A DNA stretch of 64,000 nt from Natronosalvus halobius (GTDB taxonomy: Archaea > Halobacteriota > Halobacteria > Halobacteriales > Natrialbaceae). Location of the stretch: positions 2,542,001-2,606,000 of the forward strand of contig NZ_CP099997.1 of NCBI RefSeq assembly GCF_024138145.1, read 5' to 3'. Position 1 is the stretch's first letter. Each line of letters starts with the position of its first letter. The notes under the pieces were generated by a model. The model searched no databases. It was given only the letters and a program-made list of their open reading frames with translations, and was not told the origin of the DNA. The translations under genes were made by a program, and so were the position numbers. This document shows positions 7,930-15,870 of the stretch, one piece after another.

Positions 7930-10900
7930 ATGCGGGCCGAGGACGAGCGCTACTTCGAGACGCTCGAATCCCAGCTCGAAGAGGCCATGAACGTCGCCGA
8001 AACCGCCAAGCAGCGAGGCGACGACCCGAAGCCGGAAGTCGAGATTCCGGTCGCGAAGGACATGGCCGACCGCGTCGAGAACATTCTCGGAATAGACGGC
8101 GTCGCCGAGCGCGTGCGCGAACTCGAGGGGCAGATGTCCCGCGAGGAGGCCGCTCTCGCGCTCGCGGAGGACTTCGCCGACGGCTCCGTCGGGGACTACG
8201 AAACGAAAGCCGGGAAGGTCGAGGGCGCAGTCCGGACCGCAGTCGCGCTCCTGACCGAGGGGGTCGTCGCCGCGCCCATCGAGGGCATCGACAGGGTCGA
8301 GATCCTCACCAACGACGATGGCACCGAGTTCGTCAACGTCTACTACGCAGGTCCGATTCGTTCCGCGGGCGGAACCGCCCAGGCCCTCTCAGTGCTGGTC
8401 GCGGACTACACCCGCGCACTGGTCGGCCTCGAGACCTACGAGGCTCGCCAGGAGGAGATCGAACGCTACGCCGAGGAGGTCGGCCTCTACGACAAGGAGA
8501 CCGGGTTGCAGTACTCGCCGAAGGACGAGGAGACGAAGTTCATCGCCAGACACCTCCCGATCATGCTCGACGGGGAGGCGACAGGTGACGAGGAGGTCTC
8601 GGGCTTTCGGGATCTCGAGCGCGTCGACACCAACTCCGCCCGCGGCGGGATGTGTCTGGTGATGGCCGAAGGGATCGCGCTGAAAGCCCCCAAGATCCAG
8701 CGCTATACGTCCCAGCTCGACGAAATCGACTGGCCGTGGCTCCAGGACCTGATCGACGGGAGCTACTACGACGACGAGGCGTCAGCGGGTGACGACGAGG
8801 GCGGGGATGGAGACGACGAAGACGGCGAGGGAGACGAGGGGGCAAACGCCGACGACTCGAGTTCCGAACCCGACGAGGACGACCGGCCTGCGGGACCCCC
8901 GCGAGTCGAACCCGCCACGAAGTTTCTCCGGGACCTGATCGCCGGTCGCCCCGTCTTCTCACACCCCTGCGCCGAGGGTGGCTTCCGCCTGCGCTACGGC
9001 CGCGCGCGCAACCACGGCTTCGCGACCGCGGGCGTCCACCCCGCCTCGATGCACATCCTGGACGACTTCCTCGCGACGGGCACCCAGATCAAGACCGAGC
9101 GCCCCGGCAAGGCCGCCGGAGTGATTCCCGTCGACAGCATCGAGGGCCCGACCGTCCGCCTGGCCAACGGCGACGTCCGACAGATCGACGACGTCGAGGA
9201 GGCCCTCGAGGTGCGCAACGGGATCGAGAAGATCCTGGACGCCGGCGAGTACCTGGTCAACTACGGCGAGTTCGTCGAGAACAATCACGCACTCGCGCCC
9301 GCCGCCTACGCTGTCGAGTGGTGGGTCCAGGACCTCGAAGCCGCCGGTGCAGACGTCCAGGCGCTCGAGGACGACCCCCGAATCGACCTCGAGGACCCGC
9401 CCGCCGAGCAGGTCCTCGAGTGGGCCCTCGAGTACGACGCGCCGCTGCACCCGAAATACACCTACCAGTGGCACGACCTCTCGGTCGCGGCGTTCGACGG
9501 ACTCGCCGAAGCCGTCAGCGAGGGGACGTTCGAAGAGGGGGGCGTAGGTGGCGAGACACTCGTCCTGGAGCACACCGACGACACTCGCGAGGCGCTCGAG
9601 ACCATCGTCATCGAGCACCGCCAGCGCCCCGACGGGATCGAGCTCGACGACTGGGAGCCCTTCGTTCGCAGTCTGGGGTTGACGACGGACCTCGAGCGTA
9701 CCTGGTCCCTGGAGGACCTGAGCGAACGGGCACGCACCTGGGGGGTAGACGAGGACGGCGACAACGCCATCGAGGCGGTCAACGAGGTCGCGCCCGTCAC
9801 GGTTCGCGAGCTCGCGCCGACCCGTATCGGCACGCGGATGGGCCGACCCGAGAAGTCCGAGCGCCGGGACCTCAGCCCACCCGTCCACACCCTCTTTCCC
9901 ATCGGCGAGGCCGGCGGCGCCCAGCGCAACGTCGCCGACGCCGGCAAGTACGCCGAGACGATGAGCGACACGCCCGGCGTCGTCGAACTCGAGATCGGGC
10001 GCAAACGCTGTGAGGCCTGCGGCGAGGAGACGTTCAAGAACCGCTGTCCGGAGTGCAACGAGCGGACGGTTCCGGACTACGAGTGCCCCTCCTGTGAGTC
10101 CCGGGTCGACCCGGACGAGGCGGGCCGCGTCGAGTGCGACCGCTGTGAGATCGAGGCCACCTGCGTCGAGCACACCGAGATCGACGTCCACGAGGTCTAC
10201 CGGGACGCCCTCGAGGCCGTCGGCGAGCGCGAGAACGCCTTCGAGATCCTCAAGGGCGTGAAGGGGCTCACCTCGACGACCAAGGTGCCGGAGCCGATGG
10301 AGAAGGGCATCCTTCGGGCGAAACACGACGTCTCGACGTTCAAGGACGGCACCGTCCGCTACGACATGACCGACCTCCCCGTGACGGCCGTCCGGGCTAG
10401 CGAACTCGACGTGACGGTCGGCCAGCTCGAGGCGCTTGGCTACGAGGAGGATATTCACGGCGAACCGCTGACCCACGAGGACCAGCTGGTCGAACTCAAG
10501 GTCCAGGACGTCGTCCTCTCGGACGGCGCGGCCGAGCACATGATGCAGACTGCGGACTTCATCGACGACCTGCTCGAGCAGTACTACGGGCTCGAGCCGT
10601 TCTACGAGATCGACGATCGCCAGGAACTCGTCGGCAAGCTAGTATTTGGTATGGCACCGCACACCTCCGCAGCTACTGTCGGGAGAGTGATCGGTTTCAC
10701 GAGCGCCGCCGTCGGCTATGCGCACCCGTTTTTCCATGCAGCAAAAAGACGCAACTGTGACGGGGATGAAGATTGTGTGATGCTTCTCATGGACGGGTTG
10801 CTGAACTTCAGTATCAGCTTCTTGCCAGACAAACGGGGCGGCCGCATGGACGCCCCCCTCGTCATGTCCTCGAGGATCGACCCCTCCGAGATCGACGACG

Positions 10901-11508
10901 AGGCTCACAACATGGACGTCGTCTCCCGCTATCCTCGCGAGTTCTACGAGGCCACCCTCGAGCAGGCCGACCCCGGCGACGTCGAGGGCATCGTCGAAAT
11001 CGCCGAAGATACGCTGGGAACCGACCGCGAGTACACCGGCTTCGGGCACACCCACGACACAACCGACATCGCGATGGGGCCGGATCTGTCGGCCTACAAG
11101 ACGCTCGGGTCGATGATGGACAAGATGGACGCCCAGCTCGAGCTGGCACGCAAACTCGAGGCCGTCGACGAGACGGACGTCGCCGAGCGGGTCATCGAGT
11201 ACCACTTCCTGCCCGACCTCATCGGCAATCTGCGGGCGTTCTCGCGCCAGGAGACGCGGTGTCTCGACTGCGGGGAGAAGTTCCGACGGATGCCCCTGAC
11301 CGAGGTCTGCCGGGAGTGTGGCGGCCGCGTCAACCTGACCGTCCACAAGGGGTCGGTCAACAAGTACATGCAGACAGCCATCGACGTCGCCGAGGAGTAC
11401 GGCTGTCGGGACTATACCAAACAACGGCTGGAAGTGCTCGAGCGATCCCTCGAGAGCGTCTTCGAGAACGACAAGAACAAGCAAAGCGGCATTGCGGACT
11501 TCATGTGA
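7930..11508 (+). CDS. polC: DNA polymerase D (family D) large subunit DP2, intein-free
   Basis: 1192 residues, full length. It is the catalytic subunit of the euryarchaeal replicative polymerase PolD; the exonuclease subunit DP1 is not in this window. The sequence shows the N-terminal DP2 region (VYYAGPIRSAGGTAQALSVLVADY), a haloarchaeal acidic insertion at about 281-325, a Cys-rich zinc module at about 695-745, and the catalytic NCDGDED motif (residues 942-948) with Asp944 and Asp946. A second zinc site (CLDCG...CRECGG) lies near 1112-1133, and a C-terminal KQSGIADFM tail resembles a PCNA-binding peptide. Codons 904-969 have far more A/T at third positions than the rest of the gene, and this block surrounds the site where other archaea carry an intein (see findings). 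Confidence 0.97.
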   Translation: MRAEDERYFETLESQLEEAMNVAETAKQRGDDPKPEVEIPVAKDMADRVENILGIDGVAERVRELEGQMSREEAALALAEDFADGSVGDYETKAGKVEGAVRTAVALLTEGVVAAPIEGIDRVEILTNDDGTEFVNVYYAGPIRSAGGTAQALSVLVADYTRALVGLETYEARQEEIERYAEEVGLYDKETGLQYSPKDEETKFIARHLPIMLDGEATGDEEVSGFRDLERVDTNSARGGMCLVMAEGIALKAPKIQRYTSQLDEIDWPWLQDLIDGSYYDDEASAGDDEGGDGDDEDGEGDEGANADDSSSEPDEDDRPAGPPRVEPATKFLRDLIAGRPVFSHPCAEGGFRLRYGRARNHGFATAGVHPASMHILDDFLATGTQIKTERPGKAAGVIPVDSIEGPTVRLANGDVRQIDDVEEALEVRNGIEKILDAGEYLVNYGEFVENNHALAPAAYAVEWWVQDLEAAGADVQALEDDPRIDLEDPPAEQVLEWALEYDAPLHPKYTYQWHDLSVAAFDGLAEAVSEGTFEEGGVGGETLVLEHTDDTREALETIVIEHRQRPDGIELDDWEPFVRSLGLTTDLERTWSLEDLSERARTWGVDEDGDNAIEAVNEVAPVTVRELAPTRIGTRMGRPEKSERRDLSPPVHTLFPIGEAGGAQRNVADAGKYAETMSDTPGVVELEIGRKRCEACGEETFKNRCPECNERTVPDYECPSCESRVDPDEAGRVECDRCEIEATCVEHTEIDVHEVYRDALEAVGERENAFEILKGVKGLTSTTKVPEPMEKGILRAKHDVSTFKDGTVRYDMTDLPVTAVRASELDVTVGQLEALGYEEDIHGEPLTHEDQLVELKVQDVVLSDGAAEHMMQTADFIDDLLEQYYGLEPFYEIDDRQELVGKLVFGMAPHTSAATVGRVIGFTSAAVGYAHPFFHAAKRRNCDGDEDCVMLLMDGLLNFSISFLPDKRGGRMDAPLVMSSRIDPSEIDDEAHNMDVVSRYPREFYEATLEQADPGDVEGIVEIAEDTLGTDREYTGFGHTHDTTDIAMGPDLSAYKTLGSMMDKMDAQLELARKLEAVDETDVAERVIEYHFLPDLIGNLRAFSRQETRCLDCGEKFRRMPLTEVCRECGGRVNLTVHKGSVNKYMQTAIDVAEEYGCRDYTKQRLEVLERSLESVFENDKNKQSGIADFM

Positions 11509-11609
11509 CCGCGGCTGGTGGTGAGCGACTCCGTTCGGATGTTCGTCGGATCAACTGCGCTTCTGTCTCGCGTCGCACGCCCCTGACGTGGCGCTTGGAG
11601 GCGGACCGG

Positions 11610-12611
11610 TTAACTCCGTAGGTTGTCGACGATATTCGTTTTGAACCCGCTGTACACGGTAGCCAGCGGACTCGACCAGGTCAGTCGGTGGTACATCCGG
11701 ATCTCCGGGGCGAACTTCGCCTTGTACTCGGAGAGACCGTAGAGGTTCGCTCCGCCGTGGTCGAGGCGCTCGAGGCCGCGGTCGCGCGCCTGACAGATGA
11801 CGTGCCAGAGCATGAGGTCCATCACCGGGACGCTGTGGTCGCGATTGCTAACCCCCTGCCACGTGACCAGCGTTCTATCGTCTTCGATGGTTATCTGACC
11901 GCCGACGAGTTCGCCGTCGGCATCGAACCGGTACACGCGCATGATCCCGTCGGGAAGTACGCCGTACAGGTCCGCAAAGAACGCCGGCGGTGCGGCGTAC
12001 TCGTCGTGACGTTTCCGTAGCCCGTCGATGATAGCGGGTATCTCTGCGCCGTTCGTTTCCGTTATTTCGTAGCTGTCGTCCGGCGTATTTCGAATGTGTT
12101 GCCGAAGGTCGCTGCTGAACGTCATCAGCAAATCCTCTTCCGACGGCGTGAGATCGACGGCGTACGTGAAGTACGGCTTGCGGGCGGCGTACTCGTTCCA
12201 GAAGAACGGCCGCGGATCGCCGTAGTCCGTTCCGGTCTGAACGTGGATGTACGCTGGGCCGATCGTTTCTCGAATCGCCTCGTCGACGGCCGCGACGAAG
12301 CGGTTGTGACGCCGCAACGCCTTCCGTTCTTTCAGCGACTCCTGGTTGAGCAGGACTGGCCCGAGGTAGTTGATTCGCAAACCGGTCGGCGGGGAATAGG
12401 CCGTTTGAACGGGGCCTTTCGATTTGGAGAATACCGGAAATATGCCGACCGGCTGGTTGCCTTTGTACCCGACGTACGGATACAGCGTTCCGGCGTAGTC
12501 TTCCATGACCTCCAGGGCCTCGTAGCGGTGGAAGGGCGTCCGATGGGGCGACTGTTCGACCAGGCTATTCCACTCGTCCAGGTCGTCTACGAGGGATACG
12601 TCGATGGTCAT
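11610..12611 (-). CDS. FemAB/BioF2-like GNAT acyltransferase
   Basis: 333 residues from the ATG at 12611; 25 more codons are open upstream but look non-native. The protein has the double-GNAT layout of FemAB-related proteins (acetyltransferase type 6): an N-terminal FHRYEALEVMEDYAGTLYPYVGYKGNQPVGIFPVF, a middle FSSDLRQHIRNTPDDSYEI, and a C-terminal RVYRFDADGELVGGQITIEDDRTLVTWQG followed by LDHGGANLYGLSEYKAKF. Such proteins aminoacylate or acylate cell-surface polymers and often sit in glycan clusters. No glycosyltransferase is nearby, so the substrate is open. The gene and its 3' flank look slightly less GC-rich than their neighbours, which could mean transfer. Confidence 0.75.
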   Translation of the reverse strand: MTIDVSLVDDLDEWNSLVEQSPHRTPFHRYEALEVMEDYAGTLYPYVGYKGNQPVGIFPVFSKSKGPVQTAYSPPTGLRINYLGPVLLNQESLKERKALRRHNRFVAAVDEAIRETIGPAYIHVQTGTDYGDPRPFFWNEYAARKPYFTYAVDLTPSEEDLLMTFSSDLRQHIRNTPDDSYEITETNGAEIPAIIDGLRKRHDEYAAPPAFFADLYGVLPDGIMRVYRFDADGELVGGQITIEDDRTLVTWQGVSNRDHSVPVMDLMLWHVICQARDRGLERLDHGGANLYGLSEYKAKFAPEIRMYHRLTWSSPLATVYSGFKTNIVDNLRS

Positions 12612-12912
12612 TTTCCTCACCAGATCGGCGTATTGGACGGCACGCAGCACTCCTACGGACGAGAACCCCGTGTAAAGTTCTTTCACGCATTTCGCTGAAG
12701 CGTGTCGCAGTCGTCGTTGTTACCCTCGGCGACATGGAACGACCGGAATCGTGACCACCAGCGGCGCGAACGGAGACGAACCAGTGACCAGTTTTTCAAT
12801 CGCTCGCGAAGAATACAGGGTTGGTACACATGACGCCCACAGACACTGCCGGAATCGCTACCCGTCGTCACCTGCACCGGAGAAAGCGTACAGTGCGCCA
12901 ATCCAGTTTCGC

Positions 12913-13206
12913 GTGCTCACGACCGTGACCGTCGAGCCAGGTCCGCTCGAGGTTCGCCTCCGGAACCGCTTCGGCGGGACGGTGGGCGAGTCCCGCGTCG
13001 TCGTCCGCCAGGCCGTCGACCTCGCAGACTCCGGACAGTACGAAGCCGACGTGGGCGCCGAGTTGACCACCGAGGCGGTGCTCGAGGAACTCGCCGATGC
13101 GCCCCACGGCACGCCCGCGGACCGGTGGAACTGGTGGATCGGGTCGCTCGAGGTCGCCTACGGGGGCTACAGCCAGTTTGGGGTTCAGCGCTATCGCGAC
13201 GGGTGA
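12913..13206 (+). CDS. Small haloarchaeal protein of unknown function
   Basis: 97 residues from a GTG at 12913; the same frame is open to a GTG at 12751, but those 54 residues look unstructured. The core is TTVTVEPGPLEVRLRNRFGGTVGESRVVVRQAVDLADSGQYEADVGAELTTEAV (split here by function: a beta-rich half, then an acidic half), ending with DRWNWWIGSLEVAYGGYSQFGVQRY. No signal peptide or membrane segment. I do not recognise the family. Start choice is uncertain, and a GTG at 12925 is also possible. Confidence 0.5.
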   Translation: MLTTVTVEPGPLEVRLRNRFGGTVGESRVVVRQAVDLADSGQYEADVGAELTTEAVLEELADAPHGTPADRWNWWIGSLEVAYGGYSQFGVQRYRDG

Positions 13207-13237
13207 GGCCCTCGGCGGTCGGGAACGACCAACGGCG

Positions 13238-13255
13238 TATACTATAGATAGTATA
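13238..13255. promoter_or_regulatory. 18-bp A/T-rich palindrome
   Basis: TATACTATAGATAGTATA: two perfect 8-bp inverted arms around AG, in a GC-rich background. It lies about 190 bp before the Lrp-family gene. It could be an operator or a promoter element. A GCTTTC/GAAAGC hairpin follows at about 13256-13290. Confidence 0.45.
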
Positions 13256-13443
13256 GCTTTCATTCGACGGTCGTCGGTCGAAAGCGCGCTGCACCGATGA
13301 AGGCCTCGACTCACACGAGTACTTCGAGGGCGAGTCGATCGATCGGCGGCGATTGCCGGTTGGTTCGGTAACGATCGATTCAGTAAAGACGACCAGCACC
13401 TGCGCACACAAGATACATCGCTTCCTCCCCGGTACCGGCGAGC

Positions 13444-13929
13444 ATGGGTGGACGACAGTCAACACTCGACGACGTCGACCGAGGGATTCTCCACATGCTA
13501 CAGATGGACGCCCGGAACAACAGAGCCAGGGAAATCGGGGAGGACGTAGGCGTCTCCGCGAGCACCGTCCGGAATCGAATCGAAGCGCTCGAGGACGAGG
13601 GCGTGATCAGGGGATACGTCCCGAAGATCGACTACGAGCAGGCGGGCTATCAGCTGTCGATCCTCTTCACCTGCACCGCCAGCGATCCGTCCGAACCGCT
13701 CACCGAGGACTTACTGGAGAAACACGGCATCGTTTCCGTCCGGAAACTGCTCGCCGGTCGAGAGAACTACCACATCAGAGTTGTCGGTACGGACACGAAG
13801 GACGTGTCGAACATCGCGAACTCGATTCGAGAGTGCGGCCTCGAGATCGTTCGATCGGACGTGCTCGACGACGAGTACGTCCAGCCGTTCGATCACTTCG
13901 GCAAGGACGTCCCCTCGAGAGAGGGGTGA
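13444..13929 (+). CDS. Lrp/AsnC family transcriptional regulator
   Basis: 161 residues. An N-terminal AsnC-type helix-turn-helix (LDDVDRGILHMLQMDARNN, then IGEDVGVSASTVRNRIEALEDEGVIRGY) is followed by a RAM-like ligand domain (QLSILFTCTASDPSE...VSVRKLLAGRENYHIRVVGTDTKDV). It is an amino-acid or small-molecule responsive DNA-binding regulator; ligand and targets are unknown. The neighbouring 18-bp palindrome could be its own operator, by inference. Confidence 0.9.
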   Translation: MGGRQSTLDDVDRGILHMLQMDARNNRAREIGEDVGVSASTVRNRIEALEDEGVIRGYVPKIDYEQAGYQLSILFTCTASDPSEPLTEDLLEKHGIVSVRKLLAGRENYHIRVVGTDTKDVSNIANSIRECGLEIVRSDVLDDEYVQPFDHFGKDVPSREG

Positions 13930-14019
13930 GAAACGGTCGCCCCGCAATTTCGATCCGTTTTCTGTGGAATAAGCAGCGTTCAGCGGTAAAATCCAGGCCT
14001 CCCAGAACCGGTGACGGGA

Positions 14020-14026
14020 TTTATAC
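14020..14026 (+). promoter_or_regulatory. TATA box of the HalOD1 gene
   Basis: TTTATAC centred about 28 nt before the ATG at 14051. It supports a leaderless mRNA starting at that ATG, or at the GTG at 14048. Confidence 0.55.
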
Positions 14027-14050
14027 GTATCCGCCGGCTTCCTAACAGTG

Positions 14051-14323
14051 ATGGAAACCGTTACACCCACGCAATCAGTCTCCTCCAATTCGCCCGTCAC
14101 GACCGTCGTCGAACTCGTCGCCGACCGGGAAGGAACGGATCCAATGGAGTTGCAGCCGCCGCTTTACGACGTGATCGATCCCGAGGCGCTAAACGCGCTC
14201 TTCGCGCCGACCAGTCGCGGTCAATCGCGCGAATCCGGCCAGGTTTCGTTCAGGTACCTGGGATACGACGTCACCGTCCGGGCGGACGGAGACGTTTCCA
14301 TAAGTAACGACACCGAACGATAG
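14051..14323 (+). CDS. HalOD1 output-domain protein
   Basis: 90 residues. The pattern SPVTTVVELVADREGTDPMELQPPLYDVIDPEALNALF, followed by a short beta-hairpin (VSFRYLGYDVTVRADGDVSI), is characteristic of the halobacterial output domain 1. These are stand-alone small proteins, often numerous per genome, presumed to work downstream of sensory proteins. The role is unproven. It is 121 bp after the Lrp gene, with its own TATA box. Confidence 0.8.
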   Translation: METVTPTQSVSSNSPVTTVVELVADREGTDPMELQPPLYDVIDPEALNALFAPTSRGQSRESGQVSFRYLGYDVTVRADGDVSISNDTER

Positions 14324-14477
14324 CGGTTACGAGGGGTAGTGGTCGTCGGACCCGGTTTCGTTGTTCTCATTTCTCGCACGCCCACAGCGGTGAGCGAGCC
14401 GTCCGGTGGCCCAGGTGTTTCTCGGCTCGGCGCTCGCTAGCTATCCCGACCGATCCCGACGCTACCGGACGAACCGC

Positions 14478-14873
14478 TTACGAACGGCGTGGCCCGCCCG
14501 CGCTCTGGACGCGCCAGCTTCCCTCGATGCCGCAGGCCTCCCGGACCTCGTAGTCGATTTCGGTCTCCGTCCCTAGCCGCGACCCTCCCTCGACGGACTC
14601 GACGCGCAGGGGGACGTCGAGGGTGTTCCCACAGCAGCCGACGCCGACGAACTCCTCCCAGACGTCGCCCGGTTCGACCCGCTCGCGAGTCTTGCGAAGG
14701 AAGGCTCGAAATGCAGGCTTCTCGACCTGAAACCGCCCCCAGTTCGAGAGGTCCTCGGGATACGAGAGGACGAGACGAGCGGCCGTCTGTCCATCGACTC
14801 CGTCTGCGTTCACAGCCGAGTCGCTCTTCGCGGCCCCATCACGCGCTGTAACCGCATCACTCGAGTGTTCCAT
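14478..14873 (-). CDS. Haloarchaeal protein of unknown function
   Basis: 131 residues. A variable Ala/Asp/Ser N-terminus (about 30 residues) leads into a conserved-looking domain: ARLVLSYPEDLSNWGRFQVEKPAFRAFL, then EEFVGVGCCGNTLDVPLRVES, then IDYEVREACGIEGSWRVQ. A CC pair and a later Cys could bind metal, but there is no standard motif. It is divergent from secF, with an intergenic region of about 118 bp. No family recognised. Confidence 0.65.
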   Translation of the reverse strand: MEHSSDAVTARDGAAKSDSAVNADGVDGQTAARLVLSYPEDLSNWGRFQVEKPAFRAFLRKTRERVEPGDVWEEFVGVGCCGNTLDVPLRVESVEGGSRLGTETEIDYEVREACGIEGSWRVQSAGGPRRS

Positions 14874-14991
14874 ACGAGGGCTACGCGCTCGAGCGTGATG
14901 ACGGGTTCCGTTTCGTTCGTCAATTCGGTAGCTGAAATATCGTGATGTAATTGAGAAGGCTTACTTTCGCCGACGGCAACACCCAGGGTAT

Positions 14992-15870
14992 ATGGGGACT
15001 TTCGCGGTACCGGAGATCGATTACACCCGGTACACCAACCGCCAGCTGGCGGCGGTTCCACTCGCCGTCCTTGCCTTCGCGTTGCTTGTTCTCCTCGGCG
15101 GCTACGTCGTCTACGGCACGCCGGTCGAACTGGGCATGGACTTCGCCGGCGGAACCGAGTTGACGATCGAGACGACGAGTTCCGAAGCGGAGATCGAGGC
15201 CGCCTTCAGCGAGCAACCCGAGTCGGTACAGTCAGTCCAGGCCACCGAAAATCAGTACCTCGTGCAGTTCGCGCCAACCGACGCGGACGTACAGTCAGAG
15301 GCAGAGGCGAACCTCGAGCCCGCCCCCGGAAACGACCAGGTCGTCCAGCTCTCGGCGGAGACGTCGGCGAGTTTCGGGGCGGCCGCCCAGCAGACGGCGC
15401 TGCTCGGCATCGGGGCCGCGTTCGTCGGAATGAGCGTCATCGCGTTCGTCCTCTTCCGGACGTTCGTTCCCTCCGTCGCCATCGTCATCTCGGCGTTTTC
15501 CGACCTCGTGATCCCCCTCGCGTTCATGAACGTCCTCGGGATTCCGCTCTCGCTCGGGACCGTCGCCGGACTCCTCTTGATCATCGGGTACTCCGTCGAC
15601 TCGGACATCCTGCTGAACAACCACATTCTCAGGCGGGGTGGTGACTTTTACGAGAGTACCCACCGGGCGATGCGAACCGGGGTCACCATGACCGTCACGT
15701 CGATGGCGGCGATGCTGGTCATGGCCGTCGCCGCGTGGGCGCTGGGCGTCGAACTCCTGCTCTCGATCGGCCTGATCCTCACCGTCGGACTGGCAGCCGA
15801 CCTGATGAACACCTACCTGCTGAACCTCAGCCTACTTCGGTGGTACAAGTTCGAGGGGGTGGCCCGATGA
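14992..15870 (+). CDS. secF: Protein translocase subunit SecF
   Basis: 292 residues, six predicted membrane segments: one near 21-41, then five from about 136 to 285. A first extracellular loop carries the family hallmark DFAGGTEL. The conserved IGYSVDSDILLNNHI (TM4) and MTVTSMAAMLVMAVAAW segments match SecF. With SecD it forms the proton-driven SecDF complex at the cytoplasmic membrane that aids Sec-dependent export. Its stop overlaps the secD start (ATGA at 15867-15870), so the two are translationally coupled. Gene order secF-secD is usual for haloarchaea, the reverse of bacteria. Confidence 0.96.
   Translation: MGTFAVPEIDYTRYTNRQLAAVPLAVLAFALLVLLGGYVVYGTPVELGMDFAGGTELTIETTSSEAEIEAAFSEQPESVQSVQATENQYLVQFAPTDADVQSEAEANLEPAPGNDQVVQLSAETSASFGAAAQQTALLGIGAAFVGMSVIAFVLFRTFVPSVAIVISAFSDLVIPLAFMNVLGIPLSLGTVAGLLLIIGYSVDSDILLNNHILRRGGDFYESTHRAMRTGVTMTVTSMAAMLVMAVAAWALGVELLLSIGLILTVGLAADLMNTYLLNLSLLRWYKFEGVAR

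Noticed and set aside
8959-10539. 526-residue minus-strand open frame inside polC
   Set aside because: Shadow of the DP2 coding sequence.
10753-10773. Intein in polC
   Set aside because: The DP2 reading frame is continuous through NCDGDED; no intein splicing motifs or endonuclease are present. Only the unusual codon use remains.
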